From contig JAKSSK010000007.1 of assembly GCA_024403135.1 (NCBI GenBank), positions 1 through 50,147 of the forward strand: a DNA stretch of 50,147 nt, read 5' to 3'. The position numbers and the translations under genes were made by a program. Under the pieces are notes generated by a model that was given only the letters and a program-made list of their open reading frames with translations, ran no database searches and was not told the DNA's origin. The number at the start of each line of letters is the position of its first letter. The first letter of the stretch is position 1. Below are positions 25,155-34,878 of this stretch, piece by piece. The DNA is from Clostridia bacterium (GTDB lineage: Bacteria; Bacillota; Clostridia; Peptostreptococcales; Anaerovoracaceae).

Positions 25155-26177
25155 CTATTTGAACTGCTTGATATATCTCATATCGTTTTCATAGTTTAGT
25201 CTAATATCGTCGATCTCATACTTAAGCATTGCTACTCTTTCTGCTCCAAGTCCAAAGGCGAAGCCAGTGTACTTTTCTGTGTCGATATCTCCAACCTTTA
25301 GTACGTTAGGATGTACCATTCCGCAGCCTAGGATTTCAATCCAGCCACTGCCCTTGCACACTCTACATCCCTTGCCTCCACATTTGAAGCAAGATACGTC
25401 CATTTCAGCTGATGGTTCAGTGAATGGGAAGTGGTGTGGTCTAAACTTAGTTCTTGTATTTTCACCAAACAGTTGCTTTGCAAAGCTGTCTAAAACTCCC
25501 TTTAGGTCAGCCATTGTGATTCCTTCATCAACTACCAGGCCTTCTATCTGGTGGAATACAGGTGAGTGAGTTGCGTCAGGAGTGTCGCATCTAAATACTC
25601 TTCCTGGTGAGATAACCCTGATAGGTGGTTCTTCCTTTAGAAGTGTTCTTACCTGTACAGGAGAAGTCTGTGTTCTAAGAAGAATGTCCTCGTTTACATA
25701 GAAGGTATCTGTCATATCTCTAGCAGGGTGGTTAGGTCCAGCGTTAAGAGCGTCGAAGTTGTGGAATACTGTTTCAATTTCAGGTCCTTCAACTACAGAA
25801 AATCCCATGTTCTTAAATACCTTAGTGATTTCCTCGATTGTAACTGTAAGAGGATGCTTTGATCCTAGCTCAACTTCCTTTCCAGGTTCAGTTACGTCTA
25901 TCTTTTCAGCTTGAAGCTTTACAGCTCTAGCCTTAGTCTTTACTTCTTCAAACTTCTTCTGAAGCATTTCCTCTACTTCAGCTTTAGCCTTGTTTACCCC
26001 CATGCCTAGGGCTTTCTTTTCTTCTGGGCTTAAATCCTTCATGGACTTAAGGATTGAAGTAAGTTCACCCTTCTTTCCAAGCATCTGAATTCTAATGTCC
26101 TCAGTTTCCTGGATGGAAGTGGCCTTTTCTAAGCTTTCCTTGGCCCTATTTAAAATTTCATTTAACTTTTCTTGCAT
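25155..26177 (-). CDS. pheS: Phenylalanyl-tRNA synthetase alpha subunit
   Basis: I chose ATG 26177 (340 residues) because AAAGGA lies 6 nt before it; an upstream in-frame ATG at 26192 has no site. The N-terminal coiled coil is followed by the class II catalytic domain with HPARDMTDTFYV, motif 2 around RVFRCDTPDATHSPVFHQIEG and motif 3 FGLGAERVAMLKY. It charges tRNA-Phe. A CFKCGGKGCRVCKGSG cysteine cluster near the C-terminus is typical of bacterial PheS and may bind zinc. The start lies 20 nt inside the preceding methyltransferase gene. Confidence 0.97.
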   Translation of the reverse strand: MQEKLNEILNRAKESLEKATSIQETEDIRIQMLGKKGELTSILKSMKDLSPEEKKALGMGVNKAKAEVEEMLQKKFEEVKTKARAVKLQAEKIDVTEPGKEVELGSKHPLTVTIEEITKVFKNMGFSVVEGPEIETVFHNFDALNAGPNHPARDMTDTFYVNEDILLRTQTSPVQVRTLLKEEPPIRVISPGRVFRCDTPDATHSPVFHQIEGLVVDEGITMADLKGVLDSFAKQLFGENTRTKFRPHHFPFTEPSAEMDVSCFKCGGKGCRVCKGSGWIEILGCGMVHPNVLKVGDIDTEKYTGFAFGLGAERVAMLKYEIDDIRLNYENDMRYIKQFK

Positions 26178-26931
26178 TTCTATTCCTTTCATACATCAAG
26201 ATGCCTGCTGCAACTGCTGCGTTAAGTGATTCGATGTTTCCTGCCATAGGAATCTTAACCACCTGGTCCGCTTTTTCCATCAGCCTTTCATCTACACCGT
26301 TACCTTCGTTACCAATTACAAGGGCTATGTCCTTTGTAAGGTCTACGTCGTAGTAATATGTGTCGGTGTTAAAGCCTGTTGCAACTATTGTCTTTGTTTC
26401 TAAAATTTCTTCTAGCTTTTCGTAGTCATCTACGTACATGATAGGCACTCTAAAGAGTGAGCCTGCAGCAGACCTTACCACCTTAGGTGAGTAAACGTCT
26501 ATGCTTCCCTTTACCAGGATTACTCCGTAATAGCCTGCAGCGTCTGCTGTTCTTATCATGGTGCCTACGTTTCCAGGATCCTGCAGCTTATCTAATACAA
26601 GCACGTTGCCGCCTTCCTTTAGAAAGCTATCTAATTCTGGCTCCTGCTTTTTAACTATTGCCATTATCCCTTGAGGAGTGTCCGTAAGGGATATCTTGCT
26701 AAAGAGCCTATCGCCTAGAAAATATATGTCGATATCTGGGATCTGGTAGTCGAAGTTAAAGTCCTCCTTCACTAAGATTGCCTCAACCTTAGCCCCATTC
26801 TTTATGGCTTCTTCCACCAGGTTAGGACCTTCAAGAAGGTATCTTCCCTCCTGATCCCTGTACTTCTTTGTCTGTAACTTAATGCACTGCTTGATTATTC
26901 TATTGTCCAAAGATTCAATTTTTCTAATCAT
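26158..26931 (-). CDS. TrmH/SpoU family RNA 2'-O-methyltransferase
   Basis: The 257-residue protein has an N-terminal substrate-binding domain (LQTKKYRDQEGRYLLEGPNLVEEA) and a C-terminal SPOUT knot domain with LDKLQDPGNVGTMIRTADAAG, ALVIGNEGNGVDERL and IPMAGNIESLNAAVAAGI, the three SpoU motifs. It methylates the ribose of an rRNA or tRNA site, using SAM. The position upstream of pheS matches ysgA of Bacillus. No clear SD precedes ATG 26931, and an ftsZ terminator ends only about 14 nt upstream, so how it is transcribed is not obvious. Confidence 0.9.
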   Translation of the reverse strand: MIRKIESLDNRIIKQCIKLQTKKYRDQEGRYLLEGPNLVEEAIKNGAKVEAILVKEDFNFDYQIPDIDIYFLGDRLFSKISLTDTPQGIMAIVKKQEPELDSFLKEGGNVLVLDKLQDPGNVGTMIRTADAAGYYGVILVKGSIDVYSPKVVRSAAGSLFRVPIMYVDDYEKLEEILETKTIVATGFNTDTYYYDVDLTKDIALVIGNEGNGVDERLMEKADQVVKIPMAGNIESLNAAVAAGILMYERNRNARKVK

Positions 26932-26939
26932 GCTATTTA

Positions 26940-26967
26940 TTTGAAAAGCCGGTTACCACCGGCTTAA
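26940..26967 (-). terminator. ftsZ terminator
   Basis: A perfect 8-bp stem AAGCCGGT/ACCGGCTT (26946-26953, 26958-26965) with a four-base loop is followed by TTTTC on the minus strand. The short U run suggests partial read-through into the methyltransferase-pheST operon. Confidence 0.75.
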
Positions 26968-26973
26968 TTCATC

Positions 26974-28065
26974 TTATCTTAAGAATTCTGGAATATCGAA
27001 TTTTGATGGCCCTTCTTCTTCCTCTGTTGGCAAGATGTCTTGAAGATTAACTTCCTTTGCTTCAATTCCATCTATCACTGTCTTAGGTGCAGCTTGATAC
27101 TGTGTTAATCCTTCATCGAAGCCTGTAGCGATTACAGTAACTGCAACCTTGTCGTTCATAGATTCGTCTATTGCAGCTCCGAAGATGATGATTGCATCGT
27201 CATCAGCTTGTTCTCTTACAAGTTGTGATATCTCGCTTGCTTCAAGCATACCTAGGTCTAGGCCACCTGCGATGTAAAGTAGGATTGCCTTAGCACCGTC
27301 AATTCTAGTTTCAAGAAGTGGGCTATCGATAGCTGCGTTAACTGCCATCTTAGCTCTGTCTTCTCCTGTGCCATAGCCAACGCCCATGTGAGCTATGCCT
27401 CTATCTGTCATTACAGACTTAACGTCTGCGAAGTCAACATTGATTAATGCTACATCTGAGATTAGGTCAGAGATGCCTTGAACGCCTTGTCTCAATACGT
27501 CATCTGCCATATTGAATGCGTCAAGCATTGTAGTGCTCTTTTCACAATTTGTTAGAAGTTTGTCGTTTGGAACTACTACAAGTGAGTCAACGTATTTCTT
27601 TAGATATGTAATTCCAAGTTCAGCTTGGTTCATTCTCTTTCTTCCTTCGAATGAGAATGGCTTAGTTACTACGCCTACTGTAAGGATACCCATCTCCTTA
27701 GCAGCTCTTGCAATTATTGGCGCAGCACCAGTACCTGTACCACCGCCCATACCAGCTGTGATGAATACCATGTCTGTTCCCTCTAAGCATTGATTGATAA
27801 GTTCGATGGTTTCCTCAGCTGACTGTTGGCCTACTTGTGGGTTGCCACCAGCACCAAGTCCTCTAGTAAGTTTTTCACCTATCTGAATCTTGTTGTCTGC
27901 CTTGCATCTGTTCAAAGCTTGCATGTCTGTATTTACAGCGATGAACTGTACACCGCCAAGACCTGCATCTATCATTCTATTTACAGCATTGCAGCCGCCG
28001 CCGCCTACTCCAACTACCTTGATTACAGCTGAAGATTGATCTTGCACTGTCTCGAATTGTAACAT
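26974..28065 (-). CDS. ftsZ: Cell division GTPase FtsZ
   Basis: The 363-residue tubulin homologue has the N-terminal [15 protein letters not shown], the GTP-binding signature [10 protein letters not shown], the T7 loop region [11 protein letters not shown] and a C-terminal conserved peptide (FDIPEFLR) that binds FtsA/SepF/ZapA-type partners. The linker before the peptide is short. It polymerises into the Z ring. ATG 28065 has AGGAGG 8 nt upstream. It is the last gene of the dcw cluster, has its own extended -10 promoter and is followed by a terminator. Confidence 0.98.
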   Translation of the reverse strand: MLQFETVQDQSSAVIKVVGVGGGGCNAVNRMIDAGLGGVQFIAVNTDMQALNRCKADNKIQIGEKLTRGLGAGGNPQVGQQSAEETIELINQCLEGTDMVFITAGMGGGTGTGAAPIIARAAKEMGILTVGVVTKPFSFEGRKRMNQAELGITYLKKYVDSLVVVPNDKLLTNCEKSTTMLDAFNMADDVLRQGVQGISDLISDVALINVDFADVKSVMTDRGIAHMGVGYGTGEDRAKMAVNAAIDSPLLETRIDGAKAILLYIAGGLDLGMLEASEISQLVREQADDDAIIIFGAAIDESMNDKVAVTVIATGFDEGLTQYQAAPKTVIDGIEAKEVNLQDILPTEEEEGPSKFDIPEFLR

Positions 28066-28092
28066 TAGTTTGACCTCCTAATTGTTTTTAAA

Positions 28093-28115
28093 CCTAATAT
28101 ATTAGGATTATACCA
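28093..28115 (-). promoter_or_regulatory. Extended -10 promoter of ftsZ with palindrome at the start point
   Basis: On the minus strand TGG-TATAAT (28115-28107) is followed at once by a perfect palindrome CCTAATATATTAGG (28106-28093), which covers the predicted start site. No strong -35 is present. This allows ftsZ to be transcribed apart from the cluster and possibly regulated at the start point. Confidence 0.6.
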
Positions 28116-28165
28116 TATATAGTAGGGCAATGCACCATTTTTTTGTATATTTTGTGATTTTTTTC

Positions 28166-28984
28166 TTATACAGGGCTAAATGAAACGTAGTCCGTATTTC
28201 CAATGGTTACTGTGCCCCTCTTTATGCCGTCCTGCTGAAGCTTGTATAAAACCTTGGAAAGCTTTCCGTTATCCATAAGTTCCAGCAGTCTCTTGTACTG
28301 GCTTTGCACTATTAGATGGTCATAGACATAGGCGTAAACCTTGCCTTGCTTTATCTTTATCTTGGAGAAGTATACATTATCTGCTTCCATCTTCGTTATG
28401 ATGTTTAGCACCTTCTCAAAGTTCACCTGTTCTTCAGGCTTTAGAATCTTTCCCTCTACTGCCTTCTTGATCTTGATGTTCATAATCTCCGTAAGCTTAG
28501 GCTTGGTTTCACTTTCATTTAGCACGAAGCCCTTGCCGTCCATGATCACATATTTCTTGCCCACCTTGATGTAGCACTTTTGGATCCTTTCCTTGACGGT
28601 GATTATCCTAGTTCTAGGAAGTTTAAATGAGACATTCACCTCCTCGATGTATGGGTTCTTTGAAAGTCTCTTCTTAATCTCCCCTTTATTTCTTCCCCAG
28701 AACAGGTTGTCTCCTTCCTGGGCATTTGCTATTGCAATAATCTGGTCTTTTTCAAAGTATTTGTTTCCCACCACCTTGATGGTGTCCACGTCAAAGAAGC
28801 TGGAATTAAGGAAAATTGCGCAGCCCAAAATAACGGCAAGTATGATGAAAAATCTAAGCCAGAATTTCTTCTTGGAATGCCTCTTCCTATACTTATCCCT
28901 GTGGGTTTCGTAGTCCACTTCCTTGTTCTTTCTAAGGGACTTCAGTTCTTTAGTTTTTTTGCCAACGAAAATCTCTTTTGACAT
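28166..28984 (-). CDS. ftsQ: Cell division protein FtsQ/DivIB
   Basis: The 272-residue protein has a basic cytoplasmic N-terminus (about 40 residues), one membrane segment (residues 41-60) and an extracellular POTRA domain starting VDTIKVVGNKYFEKDQIIAIANAQEGDNLF, then a beta domain ending LPRTRIITVKERIQKCY and beyond. It connects FtsL and the septal PBP with the divisome. It follows murG by 12 nt. Confidence 0.93.
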   Translation of the reverse strand: MSKEIFVGKKTKELKSLRKNKEVDYETHRDKYRKRHSKKKFWLRFFIILAVILGCAIFLNSSFFDVDTIKVVGNKYFEKDQIIAIANAQEGDNLFWGRNKGEIKKRLSKNPYIEEVNVSFKLPRTRIITVKERIQKCYIKVGKKYVIMDGKGFVLNESETKPKLTEIMNIKIKKAVEGKILKPEEQVNFEKVLNIITKMEADNVYFSKIKIKQGKVYAYVYDHLIVQSQYKRLLELMDNGKLSKVLYKLQQDGIKRGTVTIGNTDYVSFSPV

Positions 28985-28996
28985 AAAACAATACCT

Positions 28997-30091
28997 TTAC
29001 TTCTTCAAGTTTGAATATATAATATCCGTCGCTTCCTTAGGTGAGCAGCTAAGTGAAGCCTTGCTCATTTCCTCTAAAAGCTTACTGTCGTTTTTTATCT
29101 TTAAAATCTCTTCTTCCAGCTTTTCACTGGTCATGTCCTTCTCCTCTAGGATAAAGGCTCCCCCTCTATCTGCTACCACCTTGGCGTTAAAGAACTGGTG
29201 GTTTGCTGTTACGTTTGGTGAAGGAATAAATATGGCTGCTTTACCTGATGCTGTAGTCTCAGCTACGGATAATGCACCTGATCTTCCAACTATTAGGTCG
29301 CTTGCTGCCATGTATTTTTCCATGTCTGTAAAGTACGCCTTCATGATCACCTTGTCCCCAAGGTCGATTCCCTTTTCCCTTAGACCTGCCTGGATGTCTT
29401 CGTAATAGTAGTCTCCCGTTCCAAAGATGGTGGTCATCTCATCCTCTTTGGAGAACTTTTCTAGAAGTGGGAAAAAGGCCTTGTCTATCTCTTCCGAGCC
29501 CTGGCTTCCGCCAAATACGAAGAGTACAAAGTCGTCCTTTGAAATGCCTAGTTCAGCTCTAGCCTTTTCCTTATCCATCTCAAAGAAACACTTTCTAACA
29601 GGGTTTCCTGCATACACGTGTTTCTCCGGTTTCTTGAAGTATCTTGAAGCGTCCTTAAAGCCTAGGAATATTTTATCTACAACCCCTTCAAGGAGTCTGT
29701 TGGCCTTTCCAGGATATGCGTTTTGTTCGTGGATAAAGGTCCTTGCGCCGTACTTCTTTCCTGCTAAAACTACAGGAACACACACGAAGCCGCCTGTTCC
29801 AATTACCACGTCTGGCTTAAACTCCTTCATAAGCTTTAGGGCCTGACTTCTTCCCTTCATCACGGAAATGGATGTTAGGAAAAGCTCCTTTGGGCTTGCA
29901 GAAAGTAGCCACCTTGCGTCTACCATCTTAAAGTCGTAGCCGGTCTTTGGCACTATGTCCTTTTCAAGGCCCAGGTCGTTACCTATGTAAAGGATCTCTG
30001 ATCCTGGTTCTTCCTCTTTAATTTTGTCAGCAATGGCAAGAGCTGGGTAGATGTGTCCACCTGTTCCTCCGCCTGTAACTATTGCTCTCAT
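28997..30091 (-). CDS. murG: Lipid II synthase MurG
   Basis: The 364-residue GT-B glycosyltransferase starts RAIVTGGGTGGHIYPALAIADKI, the G-loop that binds lipid I, and has FVFGGSQGSEEIDKAF and GRSGALSVAETTASGKAAIFIPSP in the UDP-GlcNAc-binding C-terminal domain. It adds GlcNAc to undecaprenyl-PP-MurNAc-pentapeptide at the inner membrane. It lies 2 nt after ftsW. Confidence 0.97.
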   Translation of the reverse strand: MRAIVTGGGTGGHIYPALAIADKIKEEEPGSEILYIGNDLGLEKDIVPKTGYDFKMVDARWLLSASPKELFLTSISVMKGRSQALKLMKEFKPDVVIGTGGFVCVPVVLAGKKYGARTFIHEQNAYPGKANRLLEGVVDKIFLGFKDASRYFKKPEKHVYAGNPVRKCFFEMDKEKARAELGISKDDFVLFVFGGSQGSEEIDKAFFPLLEKFSKEDEMTTIFGTGDYYYEDIQAGLREKGIDLGDKVIMKAYFTDMEKYMAASDLIVGRSGALSVAETTASGKAAIFIPSPNVTANHQFFNAKVVADRGGAFILEEKDMTSEKLEEEILKIKNDSKLLEEMSKASLSCSPKEATDIIYSNLKK

Positions 30092-30093
30092 AA

Positions 30094-31230
30094 CTATCTC
30101 CTGCTTTTCTTAGATACATTGAGCAGTATGCCCATGCTCATCATGAACATCAACATGGCGTTTCCGCCGTAGCTGATAAACGGTAGTGTAATGCCTGTAC
30201 AAGGCATGGATGATGTAACTACTGCAACGTTGATTATTACCTGTATTGCAAGCATGCTTGTAACGCCACCAGCTAGGAACATGCCCAGCCTATCCTTGGC
30301 GTTTAATGCAACTTTAAATCCTCTGTAGATTAGATATGTGTAAACGGCCAGAAGGATGATAATTCCTACAAAGCCTAGCTCCTCCCCGATAATTGAAAGG
30401 ATGAAGTCGTTCTGAGGCTCTGGAATGTATAGGTTCTTTTGAACGCTCTTACCAATTCCTACTCCAAATAGTCCGCCTGAGCCTAGGGCAAGCAGTGACT
30501 GAACCGCCTGGAAGCCATCTCCAAGGGCATCCTTAAACGGATCCACGAAGCTCATCATTCTTCTAACCTGGTAGTTGTTTGGCTTAAAAACTAAAAGTGA
30601 AATAACCAAAAGTCCTAGTCCGCCAACTGCAAGGAACACGTATCTAAAGCGAAGTCCTGCAAGTATGGCTATTGCTAGGATTATTCCCACAACTACAAGG
30701 GCTGTGGAAAGGTTTGGCTGCTTATATATCAATAGAGCGTATATTCCTGCTAGAACTATCAAAGGCAGGATTCCCCTCTTAAAGGACAGTATCCTCTTAG
30801 GTTCCTTTGCTAAAAATGCAGATACCACTATGATCACCGCAAGCTTTGCAAACTCTCCTGGCATTACCGTTGTAACCCCTAGGTTTAGCCATCTTGTGGC
30901 ACCGTTAATGTTTACACCTAGTGGTGTGAATAACAGAACCAGTGAACCTAGTGATGCTAAAAGCACTATGCCTACTACCTGGTCTTTTCCATATATCTCG
31001 TAAGGTATCTGGCTAAAGACGATCATGAATATGAATCCAATTAAAGCCCAGGCACCCTGCCTTATCAGGTAGAAGTATGGACCTTCTGTTGGATCATCTA
31101 ACGCCCAGTAGTAGCTGGCGCTGAATACCATGGTTATACCAAACAAGGTTAAAGCTAGTACCAATATTAAGATTGTGAAATCCACATTACCATTTCCTTT
31201 TGGAATGTTTAGCCTAATTCTTTTACCCAT
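30094..31230 (-). CDS. ftsW: Septal peptidoglycan polymerase FtsW
   Basis: A SEDS-family protein of 378 residues with about ten membrane segments. Conserved blocks include ITMVFSASYYWA near the start, WLNLGVTTVMPGEFAKLA (catalytic-Asp/lipid region of SEDS proteins) and GNAMLMFMMSMGILLNVSK at the end. With the class B PBP it polymerises lipid II at the septum. ATG 31230 overlaps murD by 22 nt and has a weak site; a GTG at 31185 with AAAGGA 9 nt upstream is an alternative start giving a protein 15 residues shorter. Confidence 0.95.
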   Translation of the reverse strand: MGKRIRLNIPKGNGNVDFTILILVLALTLFGITMVFSASYYWALDDPTEGPYFYLIRQGAWALIGFIFMIVFSQIPYEIYGKDQVVGIVLLASLGSLVLLFTPLGVNINGATRWLNLGVTTVMPGEFAKLAVIIVVSAFLAKEPKRILSFKRGILPLIVLAGIYALLIYKQPNLSTALVVVGIILAIAILAGLRFRYVFLAVGGLGLLVISLLVFKPNNYQVRRMMSFVDPFKDALGDGFQAVQSLLALGSGGLFGVGIGKSVQKNLYIPEPQNDFILSIIGEELGFVGIIILLAVYTYLIYRGFKVALNAKDRLGMFLAGGVTSMLAIQVIINVAVVTSSMPCTGITLPFISYGGNAMLMFMMSMGILLNVSKKSRR

Positions 31231-32543
31231 TTCTTAAAGTGATTTCCTCTTTGCTCAAAATTATCGTACATGTCCCAGCTTGCGCAGGCAGGTGAAAGCA
31301 GTACGCTATCTCCTGGCTTTGCTACCTTGTGACATGTCTTTACGGCTTCCTCCATATCCTTAACGAATATGATATTATCAAAGCCTATCTTTCTCGCTTC
31401 ATCAGCGATTATCTTACCGTCTCTTCCTAGGGCGATCATTGTCTTTACCTTAGGAGAAAACTTAGCTACGAAAGGTGCAAAGTCCTGGCCTTTGCCATCT
31501 CCTCCCGCAATTATGTGAATGTCTGTATCTATGGCGTTAATTGCAGTTACAGCTGCATCTACGTTAGTACCCTTTGAATCGTTATAGTACTTAACGCCGT
31601 TGACAGTTCCTGAATACTCAATTCTATGTTCTACACCAGGAAACTCTCTAATTGCCTGGCCTATTACCTCTTTATCCACTCCGCCGTAGTATGCGATGGC
31701 TGCTGCAGCAAGAACGTTTTCCAGGTTGTGGCTACCGATAATCCTAATATCCTTAACGTCCACGATTTCTTCACCAGAAACATAAACCTTTCCATCCTTA
31801 ATGTAAGCGCCAAAGTCGAAGGTCTCCTTCCTTGAGAAAGGAACCACCTTTGCCTTAGCTCCTTCTCTAAGCTTCCAGCACTCCTTGTCGTCGTAGTTAA
31901 TTACCAGGTATCCTGCTTCATCCTGGTTTTCAAAGATTCTAGCCTTTGCCTTACCGTAGTTTTCAAAGGTGTGGTGTCTGTTTAAGTGGTCAGGTGTAAG
32001 GTTTAATATGCTTGATACAACTGGCTTAAAGTCGTGTATTGTTTCAAGCTGAAAGCTGCTGGTTTCAGTTACCATGATGTCATCCTTTGTAGTTCCGATG
32101 GATTCAGATACTACAGCAACACCAATGTTACCTACAACGTGAGTCCTCATGCCAGACTTTTTAAATATTTCACCTACCAAGGTGGTAGTTGTTGTCTTTC
32201 CGTTAGTTCCAGTTATTGCGATGTATGTTCCATCTCCTACCTGGTAAGCAAGCTCTAGTTCTCCCAAGATTTTCTCCTGAACATCCTTTAAAAAAGGTGC
32301 CTCAGGGCTTACTCCAGGACTAAGCACCACATAGTCGAAAACGGTCATATCTTCAGGAAGTCTGCCGAAATACTTTTCAATGTCCTTACCCTTTAGCCAG
32401 TTAAGAAGATCCTTATCTATCTTTTCCTCTTCCTTTGAATCCTGAAGGGTTACCTTAGCCTTAAGCTCATATAAGGCGTGAGCTGCTGCAACTCCAGACT
32501 TACCCATACCAATAACCAGTACTTTTTTATCCTTAAAATCCAT
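31209..32543 (-). CDS. murD: UDP-N-acetylmuramoyl-L-alanine:D-glutamate ligase
   Basis: The start is ATG 32543 (444 residues), with AGAGG 7 nt upstream; an in-frame ATG at 32570 lies within mraY. The Rossmann-like N-terminus VLVIGMGKSGVAAAHAL is followed by the Mur ligase P-loop ITGTNGKTTTTTLV and VEHRIEY, NDSKGTN and AGGDGKGQDF motifs typical of MurD. It adds D-Glu to UDP-MurNAc-L-Ala in the cytoplasm, using ATP. Confidence 0.97.
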   Translation of the reverse strand: MDFKDKKVLVIGMGKSGVAAAHALYELKAKVTLQDSKEEEKIDKDLLNWLKGKDIEKYFGRLPEDMTVFDYVVLSPGVSPEAPFLKDVQEKILGELELAYQVGDGTYIAITGTNGKTTTTTLVGEIFKKSGMRTHVVGNIGVAVVSESIGTTKDDIMVTETSSFQLETIHDFKPVVSSILNLTPDHLNRHHTFENYGKAKARIFENQDEAGYLVINYDDKECWKLREGAKAKVVPFSRKETFDFGAYIKDGKVYVSGEEIVDVKDIRIIGSHNLENVLAAAAIAYYGGVDKEVIGQAIREFPGVEHRIEYSGTVNGVKYYNDSKGTNVDAAVTAINAIDTDIHIIAGGDGKGQDFAPFVAKFSPKVKTMIALGRDGKIIADEARKIGFDNIIFVKDMEEAVKTCHKVAKPGDSVLLSPACASWDMYDNFEQRGNHFKKWVKELG

Positions 32544-32556
32544 ATCTATGCCTCTT

Positions 32557-33531
32557 TTATGCAAATACAATTAATAAAGTTAATGCGCAGCAAACTATTG
32601 CTACTAGCCAGAACATCAATACTACCTTTGTTTCCTTCATTCCGCCCTCTTCGAAGTGGTGGTGAAGCGGTGCCATTCTGAACACTCTCTTTCCAGTCTT
32701 TTTGAATACTCCAACCTGGATAATTACTGAAAGTGCTTCAAGCACATAGATAAGTCCTGCAATTGGAAGTAGAAGCTCTGCCTTCATGGCGATTGCCGCT
32801 GCAGTAAGGGCTGCACCTAGCGCCATAGAGCCTGTATCTCCCATGAATATCTTTGCTGGATACTTGTTAAAGAACAGGAATCCCATGCAAGCTGCACATA
32901 GAGCTAGGCAGAATACTATTGCTGGCATGTTCATGAAGTACATTCCACATATTGCAAGGGTTACTGCAACGAAGGTTGTAACTCCAGAAGCAAGGCCGTC
33001 CATTCCGTCTGTCAGGTTTACGCTGTTTGTCATGGCAAGAAGTACGAATACGATGAAAGGTATGTACCAGATGCCAAAGTCTACGTAGATATCTGCAAAT
33101 GGTATCCAAACCGTAGTTCCTGCAGGTGAAATGTATCCAACGTAAACTGCAAAGCATACTGCTATTACCACCTGGAAGATGATCTTCTGAATTGGTGATA
33201 GTCCTTCGTTTTGCTTCTTTGCAGCCTTGTTATAGTCGTCGGTAAATCCAACTACTCCAAACAGGATTGTGGTAAGGATCATTACAACCATGTCTAAGCC
33301 TAGGCAGCCTCTAAACAGTAGGCCTCCTACCAGGCAGCCAATGATCAGTGCAAGCACGATGCCTATACCTCCCATGGAAGGTGTGCCCTGCTTAACCATG
33401 TGGGACTGTGGTCCTTCCTCTCTTTGGAATTGCTGGAAGTGCCATCTCTTCATCATTGGAATTACTATTGCTGTAAGTCCGATGGAAACGGCTACCGTAA
33501 TAATTAATAGCAAGAATATTCTTAGTGTCAT
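32557..33531 (-). CDS. mraY: Phospho-N-acetylmuramoyl-pentapeptide transferase
   Basis: The 324-residue protein has about ten membrane segments and the signature blocks GFTDDYNKAAKKQNEGLSP, TNSVNLTDGMDGLASG, GDTGSMALGAAL and the loop MAPLHHHFEEGGMKETKVV. It moves phospho-MurNAc-pentapeptide onto undecaprenyl phosphate to make lipid I. Its ATG overlaps the murF stop codon by 4 nt (ATGA), indicating coupled translation. Confidence 0.98.
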   Translation of the reverse strand: MTLRIFLLLIITVAVSIGLTAIVIPMMKRWHFQQFQREEGPQSHMVKQGTPSMGGIGIVLALIIGCLVGGLLFRGCLGLDMVVMILTTILFGVVGFTDDYNKAAKKQNEGLSPIQKIIFQVVIAVCFAVYVGYISPAGTTVWIPFADIYVDFGIWYIPFIVFVLLAMTNSVNLTDGMDGLASGVTTFVAVTLAICGMYFMNMPAIVFCLALCAACMGFLFFNKYPAKIFMGDTGSMALGAALTAAAIAMKAELLLPIAGLIYVLEALSVIIQVGVFKKTGKRVFRMAPLHHHFEEGGMKETKVVLMFWLVAIVCCALTLLIVFA

Positions 33532-34877
33532 TTCAATAGCTCCTCTACGATGGTCTCAGTGTGAAGTCCGTTGGAGGACTTAACTAAAACTACATCGCCT
33601 TTCTTAATCAATTTATCTAAATCCTTGTATAGATCTTCTTTTTTATCGTAGTGGTAAGTTACTAGCCTATCCTTTGCGCCAGCTGTAATATCCTTACCAA
33701 GTTCTCCTACCGAGATAAGCACATCTAGTCCAGAAAGCTCCGCTGCATACTCACCAACCTGTCTATGGAATATGGCGGAATCCTCTCCCAGCTCGTACAT
33801 GTCTCCAAGTATTGCAACCTTTCTTTCACCCTTCGTTGAAACAAGGGAATTAAGTGCACTCTTCATGGAGTCCGGGCAGGCATTGTATGTATCGTTTATG
33901 ACCTTGATGCCATCCTTTTCCTCTACCTTTAGGCGCTTACCTGTAAGCTCCATCTTTTGAAGGCCTTCTATGGCATCCTCCACCTTAATTCCAAGGTCTA
34001 GGCCTGCTAAAATTGCCAGGGCGCTGTTGATGGCGTTGTGGCCACCAGGCACGTATAGCCTTACGTCGTAAGTCTTTCCTTCTACGGTAAGATCGTACTG
34101 GATTCCCTCATCGCCGTAGTCTCTGACGTTTTCTACCAGGGCATCCATTCCTTCCCCTTGTCCTGCTCTCTTCAGCCTGTATATTCCCTTTGTGTTTTCA
34201 TAGGTTAATAGGTCGTTATCTCCGTTGACTATTAGAAGGCTACTTTCATCAAAGCAGTTTGTTATCTCCATCTTTGCCTTTAGGATTCCCTCTCTGGAAC
34301 CTAGGTTTTCTATGTGGGATACTCCTACGTTTGTAATGATGCCAATGTCCGGCTCAATTACGTGAACCATCTTGTCTATCTCACCGAAGTGATCCATACC
34401 TACTTCAAGCACCATGGCCTCTAGGTCGGGGTCAAAGGACATTATCATCATTGGGATTCCAAACTCACTGTTAAGGTTTCCTATATTTCTTCCTGTCTTA
34501 AACCTTTGGCTAAGCACGTAGTAGACCATATCCCTTGTGCTGGTCTTTCCTACGCTTCCTGTAACGCATACCTTCTTTGCATCGAAACTTTTAAGGTAAT
34601 ACCTTGCTAAATCAGCCATAGCCTTTGTTGTATCTGTAACTAGAACTGCGTTTACCTTAAGGCCCTTAATAGCACTTTCATCGGATACCACCACGTTCAT
34701 GCCGTCCTTGATGTACTTATGGCCATCTGTTACATTTCCCTTTATGGCGAAGAAAAGATTTCCTTCTTCATACTTTCTAGAGTCTATGCATAGGCCTTTA
34801 ATCTTAGCATCAGGATCTCCTAGGATTATCCTTCCTCTAGTTCCTTCTTCAATTTCTCTTAATGTAAATTCTCTCAT
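33528..34877 (-). CDS. murF: UDP-MurNAc-tripeptide D-alanyl-D-alanine ligase
   Basis: ATG 34877 (449 residues) starts MREFTLREIEEGTRG and has GGAG just upstream, one base after the stop of the PBP gene. The Mur ligase P-loop is VTGSVGKTSTRDMV, with NLNSEFGIPMMIM and NDTYNACPDSMKSAL as MurF-type motifs. It adds D-Ala-D-Ala to finish the pentapeptide. murE, which normally precedes murF in this cluster type, is absent here. Confidence 0.96.
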   Translation of the reverse strand: MREFTLREIEEGTRGRIILGDPDAKIKGLCIDSRKYEEGNLFFAIKGNVTDGHKYIKDGMNVVVSDESAIKGLKVNAVLVTDTTKAMADLARYYLKSFDAKKVCVTGSVGKTSTRDMVYYVLSQRFKTGRNIGNLNSEFGIPMMIMSFDPDLEAMVLEVGMDHFGEIDKMVHVIEPDIGIITNVGVSHIENLGSREGILKAKMEITNCFDESSLLIVNGDNDLLTYENTKGIYRLKRAGQGEGMDALVENVRDYGDEGIQYDLTVEGKTYDVRLYVPGGHNAINSALAILAGLDLGIKVEDAIEGLQKMELTGKRLKVEEKDGIKVINDTYNACPDSMKSALNSLVSTKGERKVAILGDMYELGEDSAIFHRQVGEYAAELSGLDVLISVGELGKDITAGAKDRLVTYHYDKKEDLYKDLDKLIKKGDVVLVKSSNGLHTETIVEELLK

Positions 34878-34878
34878 G

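Noticed and set aside
28066..28165. T-box or ribosomal-type leader before ftsZ
   Set aside because: The 100-nt gap is AT-rich and holds only the extended -10 promoter, a small palindrome and the SD.
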